A stretch of DNA of 62,456 nt from Paludibacteraceae bacterium (GCA_017938155.1 JAGBCD010000009.1:1-62456); one strand, 5' to 3'. Positions 45,285-55,454 are shown, counted from the stretch's first letter. The notes: a model not told the origin generated them from the sequence alone. Numbers and translations are program-made.

Positions 45285-45380
45285 TATCATACACCTTACT
45301 TTCTTATAATTTTCAATTGGTAAATTTTATCACCATTTGCTGCGCATATAGTTGCTATCTTTCTTATCATCGTTGACAAA

Positions 45381-45497
45381 CTATAACCCTTGCATCTCCA
45401 TAAACTCTTTGCCGTTGTATTTATAGGGTTGTTCAGAAGTACCCATCACATCCGACCATGGTAATCCCGAAAGATAGTACTGCATGCGCTGATACAT
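45381..45497 (-). pseudogene. Remnant of an RHS/YD-repeat gene
   Basis: A 38-codon stretch from ATG 45497 to TAG at 45383-45381 that contains YYLSGLPWSDVMGTSEQPYK followed by YNGKEFMEMQGL. This is the conserved hallmark just before the YDYGARxYDP motif of RHS-associated core proteins. The YDYGAR part, the toxin tip and the upstream repeats are missing. It lies in a 565-base stretch that otherwise holds only promoter and repeat sequence. Two -7-like boxes (TACCTTTG and, inverted, TATCTTTG) abut at 45505-45520 just upstream of the ATG, but no good -33 accompanies them. Confidence 0.7.
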
Positions 45498-45590
45498 ATT
45501 CAATTACCTTTGCAAAGATAGATATTTTACTATATACAAATGATACCCTTTGTACTATCAGAGAGAAACTAAAATGCATATCATCTTACC

Positions 45591-45661
45591 CATGTTACAA
45601 GACTGCGGTATCAGTCTTTGCGACCATGTTACCGAACGCGTCGTTACCGAATGCGACATTA
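45591..45661. repeat. Interspersed repeat unit touching the DUF4353 stop codon
   Basis: Contains AAGACTG (45599-45605) pairing with CAGTCTT (45612-45618), then TTTGCGACCATGTTACCGAA, CGCG and CGTTACCGAATGCG. The reverse complement of this pattern (GCGTTCGGTAACGGCGCGTT, then CGGTAACATG...GCAAAGACTGAT) recurs at 61553-61600 and partly at 61994-62060. The stop codon of the DUF4353 gene (45659-45661) is at its edge. Confidence 0.75.
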
Positions 45662-47629
45662 CGGTCTTCCACCAGGACCACTGGTATTAGTATATCTACT
45701 CAATATCACAGCGTTTCCTCCACTCACAGTTCCGCCTATATTTGCAGCGCCATCAAAATACGTTGTTCCGCCTGTAATGGTCACACCCGAATTCAATGCC
45801 GGAGTAGAAGAGGTATATACCACCAATTTCTTGCTACCGCCACCTCCAGGACCGCCACCAGGACGGGAACCTCCAGAAGTAGGAGTAGAAGCCGCAGGAG
45901 TCTTGAATGCTGCCACTAAATCACTACCATTGTATAGTGCGTACCATGTTTCTGCACTAAATGAAGTTGTTTGCTTACATGTTCCCCCAGAAATCTGGGC
46001 ACCACTCTCCAATCCGCCAACAGCAATCAATGTTCCCCCTTGCACATATAGTTTCTTTCGCTCCTCAGAATTGGCATCAATTGCCACTTCTGGGGCATTT
46101 GCACCAATAGCATATACCAGGCCTCCCTTCACATACACATTGCCATTGCCATCAATGCCATCATTATTCATTGCACGGGAATATACATAACCGCCAGAGA
46201 TAATCAAATCACTACCATCACCGCCAACATTGATACCATCGTCATAAGAATTGACAGTCACTTCGCCGTCCGAAATCAAAATAGATGTTTTACTTTCAAT
46301 ACCCTCAGCATTTCGTCCTGCGGTAGTCACGCTGATCTTGCCCCCAGTGATTGTAATGGCTCCATCTGCTTTCACTCCTTTGGATGACGAATAATAATCG
46401 CTATTCACATTATCCGTATTGCCTGTATAGTTGGTATTTTCGGTTGTTCCGTTGTGATAATACAATGCACCTTGGGTAACAATGGCCACCTCACCGCCTG
46501 CCAGTTCAAACTCTGCATCGCAGTTGATACCCTTACCACCAGCGCCCGTACTGGTCAACGTCAGCGTACCACCAGCTATCACTACCTTGGCATCACTACC
46601 CAAGCAAGCAGCTGCCTTGGTCTTTAGATCCTCTTCATCCCACTTGCCTTTGCCCGTAGTGGTAATAGCAATCACTCCACCCGTCACAATCAAATCGCCT
46701 TCCGACTTCACACCCTTCGCAGCTATACCTGCCGTGTTAATTGTGATTTGACCACCAGCCAAATAGATGTTTCCGCTGTCCTCATCCTCGTGATCAGCCG
46801 TCTCCCCCGTTGAACCTACATCCGCATCGTCTATATCACACTGTATGCCATCATCCTGTACACCACTTATTTCGACCACACCACTCTTCATCCAGAAGTA
46901 TTGACCACAGTTGATACCATCGCCAGCAGCTGATTGGACCTTGAGGGTAGCATCCTTCACACTTATATACTCACCTGACTTAATCGCATGTTTCACCTTG
47001 CCATTCACTGTCAGTGTACCCTTGCCAGAAAACTCGGGATGTCCCTTCACATACAACGCTCCTTTCTGCGAACCATTATCTGCATCTACCAGCATATTGT
47101 GGGTGCCATCCAATACTTTTATTTTTATACGCTTGCCATTTTGGATATGCATAGCCGCACCCGAACTCACAGGACTTGCGTTGGTTAATGTCAAGCCATT
47201 CAGTTCTACTGTCGCTTTGTACGACCCCGACATATAGAACTCACCATCTTGTGAACTGCCAGACAATGTATAGGTTATCTCCTCTGTCAAATCACTATGT
47301 TGCTCAATATTCACATGTGCCCCACTCGTAGTGATTGTCAAGTACTGAGCCACATTGCCAGCCACTGTGATTGTTGTTGTCTCGCCGTTGTAAACCACTG
47401 ACACCGTGTTATCCTTCACCTCGGACTCGTCCACAAACATCGTTGTCACATCCGACAGAGTAAAAGTCTTATTCATAATACACAAGGTAGCACCTTCGGC
47501 ATACATCATCTCCCCTGTTTGTTCGGCAGGAAATTGATACATCACTTGTCCCACTTGCACATTCATCGTTTGAGCATTCAGGAACCCACCAATAGTGAAA
47601 CTGATTATCAAAATAAATATCTTTTTCAT
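45659..47629 (-). CDS. DUF4353 beta-helix carbohydrate-binding-type protein
   Basis: 656-aa exported protein with signal peptide (about 1-19). An N-terminal small beta module (QVMYQFPAEQTGEMMYAEGA) precedes a long right-handed beta-helix of G-G-x-I-x-I-x-T repeats (IYLAGGQITINTAGIAAKGV, LTSTGAGGKGINCDAEFELA). This is typical of the DUF4353/Cthe_2159 family, whose clostridial member binds cellulose and calcium. Near the C-terminus is a Gly/Pro-rich linker (SGGSRPGGGPGGGGSKK). The last codons run into an interspersed repeat, so the end may have been changed. It probably shares a transcript with the 134-aa T9SS-tailed protein upstream. Ligand unknown. Confidence 0.82.
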   Translation of the reverse strand: MKKIFILIISFTIGGFLNAQTMNVQVGQVMYQFPAEQTGEMMYAEGATLCIMNKTFTLSDVTTMFVDESEVKDNTVSVVYNGETTTITVAGNVAQYLTITTSGAHVNIEQHSDLTEEITYTLSGSSQDGEFYMSGSYKATVELNGLTLTNASPVSSGAAMHIQNGKRIKIKVLDGTHNMLVDADNGSQKGALYVKGHPEFSGKGTLTVNGKVKHAIKSGEYISVKDATLKVQSAAGDGINCGQYFWMKSGVVEISGVQDDGIQCDIDDADVGSTGETADHEDEDSGNIYLAGGQITINTAGIAAKGVKSEGDLIVTGGVIAITTTGKGKWDEEDLKTKAAACLGSDAKVVIAGGTLTLTSTGAGGKGINCDAEFELAGGEVAIVTQGALYYHNGTTENTNYTGNTDNVNSDYYSSSKGVKADGAITITGGKISVTTAGRNAEGIESKTSILISDGEVTVNSYDDGINVGGDGSDLIISGGYVYSRAMNNDGIDGNGNVYVKGGLVYAIGANAPEVAIDANSEERKKLYVQGGTLIAVGGLESGAQISGGTCKQTTSFSAETWYALYNGSDLVAAFKTPAASTPTSGGSRPGGGPGGGGSKKLVVYTSSTPALNSGVTITGGTTYFDGAANIGGTVSGGNAVILSRYTNTSGPGGRP

Positions 47630-47636
47630 AATTCTT

Positions 47637-47712
47637 AATTCAAAAATTCTTATCTCGCCTTGGCTCGAACGAACGATTCACAAGGCGAATTTACATAATT
47701 CAAAAATTCTTA
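47637..47712. repeat. 16-bp direct repeats flanking a hairpin
   Basis: AATTCAAAAATTCTTA occurs at 47637-47652 and 47697-47712, the second copy ending on the stop codon of the upstream gene. The 44 bases between carry the TCGCCTTG/CAAGGCGA hairpin. It looks like a small insertion or slippage duplication. Confidence 0.65.
47655..47688 (-). terminator. Intergenic hairpin
   Basis: TCGCCTTG (47655-47662) pairs with CAAGGCGA (47681-47688) around an 18-base loop, between two co-directional genes. It may end or attenuate transcription of the upstream gene. There is no strong U-run. Confidence 0.5.
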
Positions 47713-48111
47713 ATTCTTAATCATCACCGTTTGCGTTACATTTCCGTTTGAAATCACATACGCACCAGGGTTCAGTTTTTTAGCTGCCTCCATCATAGAA
47801 TCATAGGTACCAAGCGAGGTTCCCGAAAGGCTAAAAACATGCACAGGAGCATCAGCATTCAGGACATCATCCAACGCGGTGAGGGTTCCGTCCTCTGAAA
47901 ATTGCATTGATTTCAGAGCAGTCAGTATCATATTCACCGTTCCGTCTGCATTGGTTACTTGCAAGTTACTGCCTTCTACTCTCAATGTAAGTCCATCCAC
48001 ATTGAAAGCAGTATTAGTGCCTTCGGTATTGGTGAATACAAGAAAATTGTACGTGCTTGCTTGTGTCAGCATTACACAACTAACGGCTAATAGTAAAAAT
48101 ATTTTTTTCAT
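47710..48111 (-). CDS. Short exported protein with T9SS-type C-terminal domain
   Basis: 133-aa protein from ATG 48111 with signal peptide MKKIFLLLAVSCVMLTQAST. A small beta module follows (ILTALKSMQFSEDGTLTALDD), similar in style to the N-terminal module of the adjacent DUF4353 protein. A type A T9SS sorting-like tail ends it: VHVFSLSGTSLGTYDS ... LNPGAYVISNGNVTQTVMIKN. The ORF could extend to 48117 or 48174, but the -7 box lies at 48144-48151. It could be a carrier or companion of the beta-helix protein. Its function is unknown. Confidence 0.7.
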   Translation of the reverse strand: MKKIFLLLAVSCVMLTQASTYNFLVFTNTEGTNTAFNVDGLTLRVEGSNLQVTNADGTVNMILTALKSMQFSEDGTLTALDDVLNADAPVHVFSLSGTSLGTYDSMMEAAKKLNPGAYVISNGNVTQTVMIKN

Positions 48112-48143
48112 AAGCATGTATATTTTTCTTTCAAAGTTCGCAG

Positions 48144-48151
48144 CAAAGATA
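48144..48151 (-). promoter_or_regulatory. -7 element before the short T9SS-tailed gene
   Basis: TATCTTTG on the minus strand, 33 bases before ATG 48111. The -33 region reads ATTGG rather than TTTG, so the call is moderate. Confidence 0.5.
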
Positions 48152-48254
48152 GTATATTTTTTTGTATCTACCAATCTATCAACGTAAAAAAGGTTTTAAG
48201 TTAAAAACATTTTGGGTTGTACATAATTCATAATTCTCCATGTCGAAACATTTT

Positions 48255-48286
48255 TTTGTTTAATCAAAAGAATAGTATTATCTTTG
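48255..48286 (+). promoter_or_regulatory. Promoter of the nfeD-like/floA operon
   Basis: TTTG at 48255-48258, a 20-base spacer and TATCTTTG at 48279-48286, 54 bases before ATG 48340. Confidence 0.8.
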
Positions 48287-48339
48287 CAGTCAAATATTAT
48301 TTGAACCTTGATTTATTCACCTTTTAAATTTTGATTACC

Positions 48340-48705
48340 ATGGACATTTTTCTCGTTGTACTCCTCTTGATAGTCGGCATTGTTTTGCTGATTGCTGAGA
48401 TATTTCTCCTGCCAGGATTTGGTTTCGCTGGTATTTGTGGCATTGGATGTTTCATTGGAAGCGTCACTTTGGCTTATATTCGTCTGACTCCACTTTTTGC
48501 TTATGCAGGTCATATCACATTGGGTGCATGCATCCTCTTTACATGCATTACCATATATATTTTCCTCAAAAGCAATGCTCTCAAGAAGATGTCATTGGAC
48601 ACCAAGATTGAATCCAAAGTCAATTTGGCTAAACCAGGAAAAAAAATCAACGACCTGGAAAAAGCGGCCAAGGATATCTATGAGAAAGAAAACAACCAAG
48701 CTTAA
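48340..48705 (+). CDS. NfeD-like membrane protein
   Basis: 121-aa protein with three to four hydrophobic segments (VVLLLIVGIVLLIAEIFLLP, GFAGICGIGCFIGSVTLAYI, ITLGACILFTCITIYIFL) and a short charged C-terminus. The pattern LLIAEIFLLPGFGFAGICGI is the membrane signature of NfeD proteins, which work with flotillin-like proteins. The usual C-terminal OB-fold and the N-terminal ClpP-like protease domain are absent. The neighbour floA supports the assignment. ATG 48340 is taken over an upstream TTG. Confidence 0.82.
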   Translation: MDIFLVVLLLIVGIVLLIAEIFLLPGFGFAGICGIGCFIGSVTLAYIRLTPLFAYAGHITLGACILFTCITIYIFLKSNALKKMSLDTKIESKVNLAKPGKKINDLEKAAKDIYEKENNQA

Positions 48706-48738
48706 CGTATTTTACTAACCAATTAATATTTTTATACT

Positions 48739-49710
48739 ATGGATTCAGGAATTATTTTCACAGGGATTATCCTTGTTTTTGTCATTTTATTCTTCTACTA
48801 TGTTCCTTTTATGTTGTGGATCAACGCTGTTGTCAGCGGTGTACACGTATCCCTTATACAACTATTTTTGATGCGCATCCGTAAAGTGCCCCCTACAAAG
48901 ATTGTTAACTGCCTTATCGAAGCGCACAAAGCAGGTTTATCCGACGTCAAACGTGATGGTTTGGAAGCACACTATTTGGCTGGCGGCCACATCGAACGCG
49001 TGGTGCATGCACTTGTTAGTGCCAACAAAGCAAATATTCAACTTCCTTTCCAAATGGCCACTGCTATTGACTTGGCAGGACGTGACGTGTTTGAAGCAGT
49101 ACAAATGTCTGTCAACCCCAAAGTGATTGACACCCCTCCTGTAACTGCAGTCGCTAAAGACGGTATCCAGCTCATCACACGCGCTCGTGTTACCGTTCGC
49201 GCCAACATCAACCAATTGGTCGGTGGTGCAGGTGAAGATACCATCTTAGCACGTGTAGGCGAAGGCATCGTGTCCAGCATCGGTTCATCCGAAAGTCATA
49301 AGTCTGTATTGGAAAACCCAGACAGCATATCCAAACTCGTGCTGAGCAAAGGACTTGATGATGGTACTGCTTTCGAGATATTGAGTATCGATATCGCCGA
49401 CATTGATGTAGGTAAAAACATCGGCGCACAATTGCAAATGGATCAAGCGCAAGCGGACAAGAATATCGCACAAGCCAAAGCCGAAGAGCGTCGCGCAATG
49501 GCTATTGCTACCGAACAAGAAATGAAAGCCAAAGCACAAGAAGCACGAGCATTGGTTATCGAAGCCGAAGCACTGGTTCCACAAGCTATGGCTGAAGCTT
49601 TCCGAAGCGGAAACTTAGGCATCATGGACTATTATCGTATGCAAAACATTCAAGCAGATACTTCCATGCGCGAAGCCATCAGCAAACCTAACGAAGCAAA
49701 AAAGAAATAA
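48739..49710 (+). CDS. floA: Flotillin-like protein FloA
   Basis: Membrane-associated scaffold of functional membrane microdomains. One N-terminal membrane segment (about 5-28), a SPFH domain with [20 protein letters not shown]-type sequence, then a long Ala/Gln/Glu-rich coiled coil ([20 protein letters not shown]) ending in a short charged tail. The start [17 protein letters not shown] and length (323 aa) match the UPF0365/FloA family. It is co-transcribed with the NfeD-like gene, 33 bases upstream. Confidence 0.94.
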   Translation: MDSGIIFTGIILVFVILFFYYVPFMLWINAVVSGVHVSLIQLFLMRIRKVPPTKIVNCLIEAHKAGLSDVKRDGLEAHYLAGGHIERVVHALVSANKANIQLPFQMATAIDLAGRDVFEAVQMSVNPKVIDTPPVTAVAKDGIQLITRARVTVRANINQLVGGAGEDTILARVGEGIVSSIGSSESHKSVLENPDSISKLVLSKGLDDGTAFEILSIDIADIDVGKNIGAQLQMDQAQADKNIAQAKAEERRAMAIATEQEMKAKAQEARALVIEAEALVPQAMAEAFRSGNLGIMDYYRMQNIQADTSMREAISKPNEAKKK

Positions 49711-49711
49711 C

Positions 49712-50497
49712 GTGTTCAAAATTGCTTTACTACAATACCCTATCCTGTGGGCAGATAAGCAAGCGAACTTAGACGCCACATCGGAGCGAATTGCCACATT
49801 GGCCGGAAAGGCTGATGTGGCATTGCTGCCCGAGATGTTTACCACAGGATTCTGCACCGACCATCCCGAGTTAGCCGAAGGAATGGACGGCCCCACCATA
49901 CGCACATTACAACACTTGGCAGACACACACCATATCGCTATCGTCGGCTCTTTCATCTGCCGACCCAACCCACAAAACGATCTATTGGTCAATCGTGGAT
50001 TTATGGTCAAACCGAACGAACCTGTCGAGTATCAAGACAAAAGGCACCTCTATGCCCATGGAGGAGAAGATAAGTTTTTTGCTCCAGCAGAGCAACGACA
50101 CACCTTCCAATACCAAGGAGTACGCCTCCAGTTGCTCATATGCTACGACCTTCGATTCCCCGCTTGGGCACGTAACCAATCTGGCAACGACTACGATATC
50201 CTTTTGGTGGTCGCCAATTGGCCAGATATACGCATCCAGTATTGGGACTACCTCGTGGCTGCCAGAGCTATAGAAAACCAATGCTACATCGCTGCAACCA
50301 ACTGCGTAGGAGACGACGGTATGGGACTACACTACACCGGACACTCCGTAGCATACAACACCTTAATGCAACCCATTGCATCCTTCGAGGATGACGAACA
50401 AGGAACCAAAATAGCAACCTTTGATATCGAACGGCTACACCATTTCCGAGAAGTATTGCCGCTGTGGAAAGATGTGGATAAGTTCCAAATTATATAA
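49712..50497 (+). CDS. Nitrilase-family amidohydrolase (omega-amidase-like)
   Basis: 261-aa carbon-nitrogen hydrolase. The catalytic triad is visible as E41 (LLPEMFTTGF), K110 (YQDKRHLY) and C144 (LLICYDLRFP). The closest types by sequence feel are YafV/NIT2 omega-amidases, which hydrolyse alpha-ketoglutaramate. It starts at GTG 49712, one base after the floA stop, and recJ begins 16 bases later, so all are probably one transcript. Substrate is inferred only. Confidence 0.9.
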   Translation: MFKIALLQYPILWADKQANLDATSERIATLAGKADVALLPEMFTTGFCTDHPELAEGMDGPTIRTLQHLADTHHIAIVGSFICRPNPQNDLLVNRGFMVKPNEPVEYQDKRHLYAHGGEDKFFAPAEQRHTFQYQGVRLQLLICYDLRFPAWARNQSGNDYDILLVVANWPDIRIQYWDYLVAARAIENQCYIAATNCVGDDGMGLHYTGHSVAYNTLMQPIASFEDDEQGTKIATFDIERLHHFREVLPLWKDVDKFQII

Positions 50498-50512
50498 AAA
50501 CCGAACAAAGTA

Positions 50513-52231
50513 GTGGATTATCGTTGGGAAATAACCTCGTTGAGTGACGAACAACTCTCCATTCAACAACAACTGGTCAAAGACCTGCATATCAGCATGG
50601 CTTCTGCCCACCTATTGGTGTGTCGTGGCGTGCGCAATGCAGACGAAGCGCGTATGTTTGTGCGCCCTTCGTTGGACTGCCTACACGACCCTTTCTTGAT
50701 GAAGGACATGCAACCTGCCGTTGAACGTTTGACTCAAGCCATACAAAACAAAGAGCGTATCCTTATCTACGGAGACTATGATGTGGACGGCACAACAGCT
50801 GTCGCACTCATCTACCGTTTCCTATCTACACAGACTCAACACCTTGATTTCTATATACCCGACCGATACACCGAAGGGTATGGCATCTCTTTCAAAGGAA
50901 TAGACTACGCCAAAGAGCAAGGATGTACGCTCATCATCGCCTTGGACTGCGGCATCAAAGCCATTGATAAAGTGGCATATGCACAAAACAAAGATATTGA
51001 CTTTATCATCTGTGACCACCACACACCCGGCGACACCCTACCTCAGGCAGTAGCCGTTCTGAACATGAAACGTGCGGACTGCAACTATCCATACAAAGAG
51101 CTATCAGGATGCGGAGTGGGCTTTAAGTTTATGCAGGCCTATGCTATAGCGCATCATCTACCACTCCAACAAGTCTATCAACTACTCCCACTATTGGCTA
51201 TGTCCATCGCTTCGGATATCGTTCCCATCACTGGAGAAAATCGAATATTGGCATATTTCGGACTCAGACAAATCAATAGCGAACCTTTCGTAGGCATCCG
51301 TTGCCTCATGCAAATAGCTAACATCGAACCACACAAGGTCTCCATATCCGACTTGGTCTATAAGATTGGACCACGAATCAATGCCAGTGGACGTATGAAA
51401 TCGGGAGCTGAAGCTGTACAACTACTCATCACCGACGATATTGAGGTAGCCCAATCCAAAACCGGAGAGATCGATTCGTACAATGCAGAGCGCAAAGACT
51501 ACGATAGCAAAACAACGGATGAAGCATTGGAACTACTCAAGCAAGACCCCAACAACGAGAGCAAATATTCCACCGTCGTGTATGCCCCACATTGGCACAA
51601 AGGCGTCATTGGTATCGCTGCCAGCCGCTTGATAGAACATTACTACCGTCCTACCATCGTTCTCACACACTCCGATGAGGGTATCATATCCGGTTCAGCA
51701 CGTTCGGCAGGAGGATTTGATATTTATTCTGCTATCGACTCCTGTAGAGACCTTCTAACCAATTTCGGGGGGCATATGTATGCTGCTGGACTAAGCATGC
51801 ACATAGACAACCTCCCAGCCTTCAAAGAACGATTCGAAGCCTATGTAGCCGAACATATTCAACCCGAACAATGCTATCCCACCATGCGGGTCGAACAAGA
51901 GATATGTTTTGCTGATATCAACAAACAGTTCTTCTCCATCCTACAACACCTCGAACCTTTTGGACCTGGCAATCCTCGCCCTATCTTCGTAACGCGCAAC
52001 GTCATCAACCATCGATATACCAAACGCGTAGGCAAAATGGGCGAACACTTACGACTCGATGTCACCGACCAAACAGCAGCCATCACCGGCATTTCCTTTG
52101 GCAAGGGAGAACTGGCACTACACATACAAAACGGAAATCCCGTAGATGTGTGCTACGAAATAAACGAAAACACCTACAACAATGTGTCCACCATACAAAT
52201 GATGGTACAGGACATCAAGAAGAAAGAATAA
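50513..52231 (+). CDS. recJ: Single-stranded-DNA-specific exonuclease RecJ
   Basis: 5'-3' exonuclease for recombination and repair. The DHH-family motifs are D88-Y-D-V-D-G93, ALDCGIKA, and D168-H-H170 (CDHHTPG). Later come SGCGVGFKFMQAY, GPRINASGRM, the DHHA1 region HKGVIGIAASRL and GSARSAGGFDIYSAI, and a C-terminal OB domain with PFGPGNPRPIF. Start codon is GTG at 50513. 572 aa is normal. Confidence 0.95.
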   Translation: MDYRWEITSLSDEQLSIQQQLVKDLHISMASAHLLVCRGVRNADEARMFVRPSLDCLHDPFLMKDMQPAVERLTQAIQNKERILIYGDYDVDGTTAVALIYRFLSTQTQHLDFYIPDRYTEGYGISFKGIDYAKEQGCTLIIALDCGIKAIDKVAYAQNKDIDFIICDHHTPGDTLPQAVAVLNMKRADCNYPYKELSGCGVGFKFMQAYAIAHHLPLQQVYQLLPLLAMSIASDIVPITGENRILAYFGLRQINSEPFVGIRCLMQIANIEPHKVSISDLVYKIGPRINASGRMKSGAEAVQLLITDDIEVAQSKTGEIDSYNAERKDYDSKTTDEALELLKQDPNNESKYSTVVYAPHWHKGVIGIAASRLIEHYYRPTIVLTHSDEGIISGSARSAGGFDIYSAIDSCRDLLTNFGGHMYAAGLSMHIDNLPAFKERFEAYVAEHIQPEQCYPTMRVEQEICFADINKQFFSILQHLEPFGPGNPRPIFVTRNVINHRYTKRVGKMGEHLRLDVTDQTAAITGISFGKGELALHIQNGNPVDVCYEINENTYNNVSTIQMMVQDIKKKE

Positions 52232-52283
52232 CGATTCGGCATCACAAGTGCCTAACATAATAACCTTATAATATATATAGATA

Positions 52284-52877
52284 ATGTTTAACGAAAGAGA
52301 GACTCAAGGACCAGCTCGCAGACGTGGCGGCATCGAAGTAGTATGCGGTAGCATGTTTTCAGGTAAAACAGAAGAACTTATTCGCCGCATGAAACGTGCA
52401 CAGTTTGCCAAACAAAAAGTAGAGATTTTCAAACCTACCATTGATATACGTTATAGCGAGAAAGATGTGGTCAGCCATGATAACAACGTCATTCAATCCA
52501 CTCCCGTTGATAGCAGTCAAAACATCTTACTACTCGCAGACGATATCGACGTAGTGGGCATCGATGAGGCACAGTTTTTTGATATGGGTATCGTCGATGT
52601 ATGCAACCAACTCGCGTCACGTGGCATACGCGTCATCGTGGCAGGATTGGATATGGATTACAAAGGTGTACCTTTTGGACCTATGCCAGCACTCATGGCC
52701 ATAGCAGAAGATGTCTATAAGACCCATGCTATTTGCGTACACTGTGGCGACTTGGCATACATCAGCCACCGACTCGTCTCAAGCGAAAAACGCGTACTAT
52801 TGGGAGAAACCGAATCATACGAACCTTTGTGTAGAAGTTGCTACGCCAAGGAGATGCAACAACTTGAGACTAATTGA
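52284..52877 (+). CDS. tdk: Thymidine kinase
   Basis: Type II thymidine kinase of the salvage pathway. Walker A is [15 protein letters not shown] (about 22-35), Walker B-like [11 protein letters not shown] follows, then [16 protein letters not shown] and the zinc-binding cysteines CVHCG and CRSCY near the C-terminus. 197 aa. The 3' end overlaps the start of priA by 14 bases. Confidence 0.95.
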   Translation: MFNERETQGPARRRGGIEVVCGSMFSGKTEELIRRMKRAQFAKQKVEIFKPTIDIRYSEKDVVSHDNNVIQSTPVDSSQNILLLADDIDVVGIDEAQFFDMGIVDVCNQLASRGIRVIVAGLDMDYKGVPFGPMPALMAIAEDVYKTHAICVHCGDLAYISHRLVSSEKRVLLGETESYEPLCRSCYAKEMQQLETN

Positions 52878-55122
52878 TGTCATACTACCTTTAGCCATAT
52901 CCGATTCGTACACCTACGAGATACCGGATGAGCTTGAGTACCCGCAGATTGGCATGCGGGTACTTGTTCCTTTGGGCAAAAAACAAGTGACGGGCATCGT
53001 CTATCGACATCGTACCGAACCGATTACAAACGACTCGATACAGATTCGCCCCATACTCGCCATTCTCGATACCACCCCCATCGTCACACCACACCAATTA
53101 TGGTTATGGGAGTGGATAAGCCGCTACTACCTATGCACCATGGGAGAAGTAATGGCCGCAGCACTACCCGCAGGCATCATTGACGACAACTACAAAGCAC
53201 GTACCGTCACCTATATGGACTGGGAGCAAGGGATGACTTACGAACAAGCACAAACACTCGTCCTACGCTCCAAAAAACAGTTGGCCATGCTGCAATACTT
53301 CGTGGAGCATTACTTACCCAACAAAGGAATAGAACGCCGAGAACTTATCGAGGGGTCGGGAGAGTCCCCTGCTATCTTAAGGGCTTTGGTGGATAAACAT
53401 ATCCTGCAAGAGGTCAAAACATCCGTCTCACGCCTCATTCCCTACCAAGGAACTATCAAACCTGCTTTTGCATTGAACGACAAGCAGCAGCGTGCCTACC
53501 AACAAATCCAACTATCCTGGCAACAGCACAACACGGTCCTACTGCACGGAGTGACCTCATCGGGCAAAACGGAGATATATATTCACCTCATTCAAGAGCA
53601 GTTGGCACAGGGCAAACAGGTCTTGTATTTGGTTCCCGAGATTGCCCTTACCACCCAACTCACCGAACGCCTACGTTGCATCTTTGGCGATCAACTCTAC
53701 GTCTATCATTCGCGTTTCAGTAGCGACGAACGAGTAGAGATATACAACGAAATAAAAAACAGCATTGTAGAGCCACAGACGCAAAAAGCCAAACTGATAT
53801 TAGGCGCCCGTTCCTCTGTTTTTCTACCATTCCAGTCCTTGGGTTTGATCATCGTGGACGAGGAGCATGATAGTAGTTACAAGCAGCAAGACGGTACCCC
53901 ACGTTATCATGCCCGCTCCGTGGCCATCATGATGGGACACCATTACCATTGCCATGTGTTGTTGGGAACAGCCACTCCATCCATCGAGAGTTACTACAAC
54001 GCTTATCAAGAACATAAGTTCGGATTGGTCACACTCGCCGAACGACACGCGGGTATCCAACTACCTGCCATCCACGGCATTGACCTCAAACGGCAGTATC
54101 ACCGCAAAGAGATGTACGACCATTTCTCCGACCCTTTAGTAGAACGCATACGGGAGGTCTTGGAGCAAGGCAAGCAAGTCATTCTCTTTCGCAACCGACG
54201 CGGTTACTCCTCATACATCCAATGTAGCAAGTGCGGACAAGTACTCAAATGTGTCAATTGCGATGTGTCTCTCACTCTGCACAAACATCGTTTCATACAA
54301 GTGGGCGAAGAACAGCTCACGTGTCACTATTGCGGGCACACGCAGACCAAACCATCGCATTGTCCCACATGTGGAGGCGAATGGAAGGAGGTAGGTTTTG
54401 GTACCGAGCGCATCGAAGATGAGTTGTATAGTCTCTTTCCTAAGGCCCGAGTAGGCCGCATGGATTTGGATACCACACGCAACAAAAACGCACATCAAGA
54501 CCTCATCAACCAATTTGCACAACACCAGTTAGACATCTTGGTGGGTACGCAGATGGTAACCAAAGGGTTGGATTTTGATAATGTGAGTTTGGTGGCGGTA
54601 CTCAATGCGGACTCGTTGCTCAACACACCCGATTTCAGAAGTTATGAAAAAGCTTTTCAGATGTTAGAACAGGTAGCAGGGCGTGCTGGACGTCGGGGTG
54701 AGCGAGGAGAAGTGATTATTCAGACGTTTATGCCCGACCATCCTGTTTTTGGGTTCTTGTCCCAGCACGATTATGTAGGGTTGTATCAGCATGAGATTGC
54801 CGAGCGTGAACTGTTTCATTATCCTCCTTTCTATCGTTTGATAGATATCACGCTCAAGCATAAGAACAACGACCGTTTATTGGCGGCATCCACACTTTTG
54901 CAAGAGCGTTTGCATCAGGTTTTTGGAGACCGTTGTTCTCCTATTATTGTCCCTTCGGTAGCTCGCATGAACAATGCTTATCTGCGTCATATCTTATTGC
55001 GCATTGAGGGGTATGCAGATATCCAACGTGCCAAAGAGCTCCTTATGGAGAGCATTCATTACGTCCAGTCGCTCCGCAACTGCTTGGGCACTATTATCAT
55101 TCCCGACGTTGATCCGATGTGA
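52864..55122 (+). CDS. priA: Primosomal replication helicase PriA
   Basis: Restarts stalled replication forks. The start is taken at TTG 52864, which gives [20 protein letters not shown], the usual PriA N-terminus; the ORF extends upstream to 52711 only inside tdk. Walker A is [14 protein letters not shown] and the DEAH-type box is [12 protein letters not shown]. Two zinc sites are in [20 protein letters not shown] and CHYCG...CPTCGG, and [18 protein letters not shown] follows. About 752 aa. The TTG codon inside tdk suggests translational coupling. Confidence 0.93.
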   Translation: MRLIDVILPLAISDSYTYEIPDELEYPQIGMRVLVPLGKKQVTGIVYRHRTEPITNDSIQIRPILAILDTTPIVTPHQLWLWEWISRYYLCTMGEVMAAALPAGIIDDNYKARTVTYMDWEQGMTYEQAQTLVLRSKKQLAMLQYFVEHYLPNKGIERRELIEGSGESPAILRALVDKHILQEVKTSVSRLIPYQGTIKPAFALNDKQQRAYQQIQLSWQQHNTVLLHGVTSSGKTEIYIHLIQEQLAQGKQVLYLVPEIALTTQLTERLRCIFGDQLYVYHSRFSSDERVEIYNEIKNSIVEPQTQKAKLILGARSSVFLPFQSLGLIIVDEEHDSSYKQQDGTPRYHARSVAIMMGHHYHCHVLLGTATPSIESYYNAYQEHKFGLVTLAERHAGIQLPAIHGIDLKRQYHRKEMYDHFSDPLVERIREVLEQGKQVILFRNRRGYSSYIQCSKCGQVLKCVNCDVSLTLHKHRFIQVGEEQLTCHYCGHTQTKPSHCPTCGGEWKEVGFGTERIEDELYSLFPKARVGRMDLDTTRNKNAHQDLINQFAQHQLDILVGTQMVTKGLDFDNVSLVAVLNADSLLNTPDFRSYEKAFQMLEQVAGRAGRRGERGEVIIQTFMPDHPVFGFLSQHDYVGLYQHEIAERELFHYPPFYRLIDITLKHKNNDRLLAASTLLQERLHQVFGDRCSPIIVPSVARMNNAYLRHILLRIEGYADIQRAKELLMESIHYVQSLRNCLGTIIIPDVDPM

Positions 55123-55130
55123 TTGTCACG

Positions 55131-55186
55131 CGCACTACGTGCGGGTTTCACCGCACCCATGGTGCTGTTTCATGCGACTGCGTCGC
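55131..55186. repeat. Chain of three short hairpins, inverted copy
   Basis: CGCAC-tac-GTGCG (55131-55143), GCACC-cat-GGTGC (55153-55165) and GCGAC-tgc-GTCGC (55174-55186). Linkers contain GTTTCA. Read on the other strand, the order GCGAC, GCACC, linker GGTGAAAC is the same as in the two copies at the right edge of the window, while the loop bases differ. The first hairpin starts 8 bases after the priA stop codon and may also end that transcript. Confidence 0.75.
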
Positions 55187-55454
55187 GAGTTCTAAAGGGT
55201 TCTAAGAGTTCTAAAGGGTCTAAAGTTTCACCACTTATAACTCCTCCCCTAAGTTAGGGGTGAAGGAGTGCAACGGAATGCACTATTTAAGTTCTCCCCC
55301 TAATTAGGGGGAGTACCCGTAGGGGGTAGGGGTCTGTCCCCCCCCATCGCAAACCCAGAGCGACCTTCCAACGGAATGGAAGGAGCGGCATCCGCATAGG
55401 AAGGCCTTCCTCCTCATAAAAAAGCGAAGTGCTAATCTGTTTGCTATGGGGAGA

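Noticed and set aside
45458-46190. Plus-strand ORFs of 153 and 190 aa over the DUF4353 gene end
   Set aside because: Ser/Thr- or Pro-rich shadows of the glycine-rich beta-helix coding sequence and of repeat DNA.
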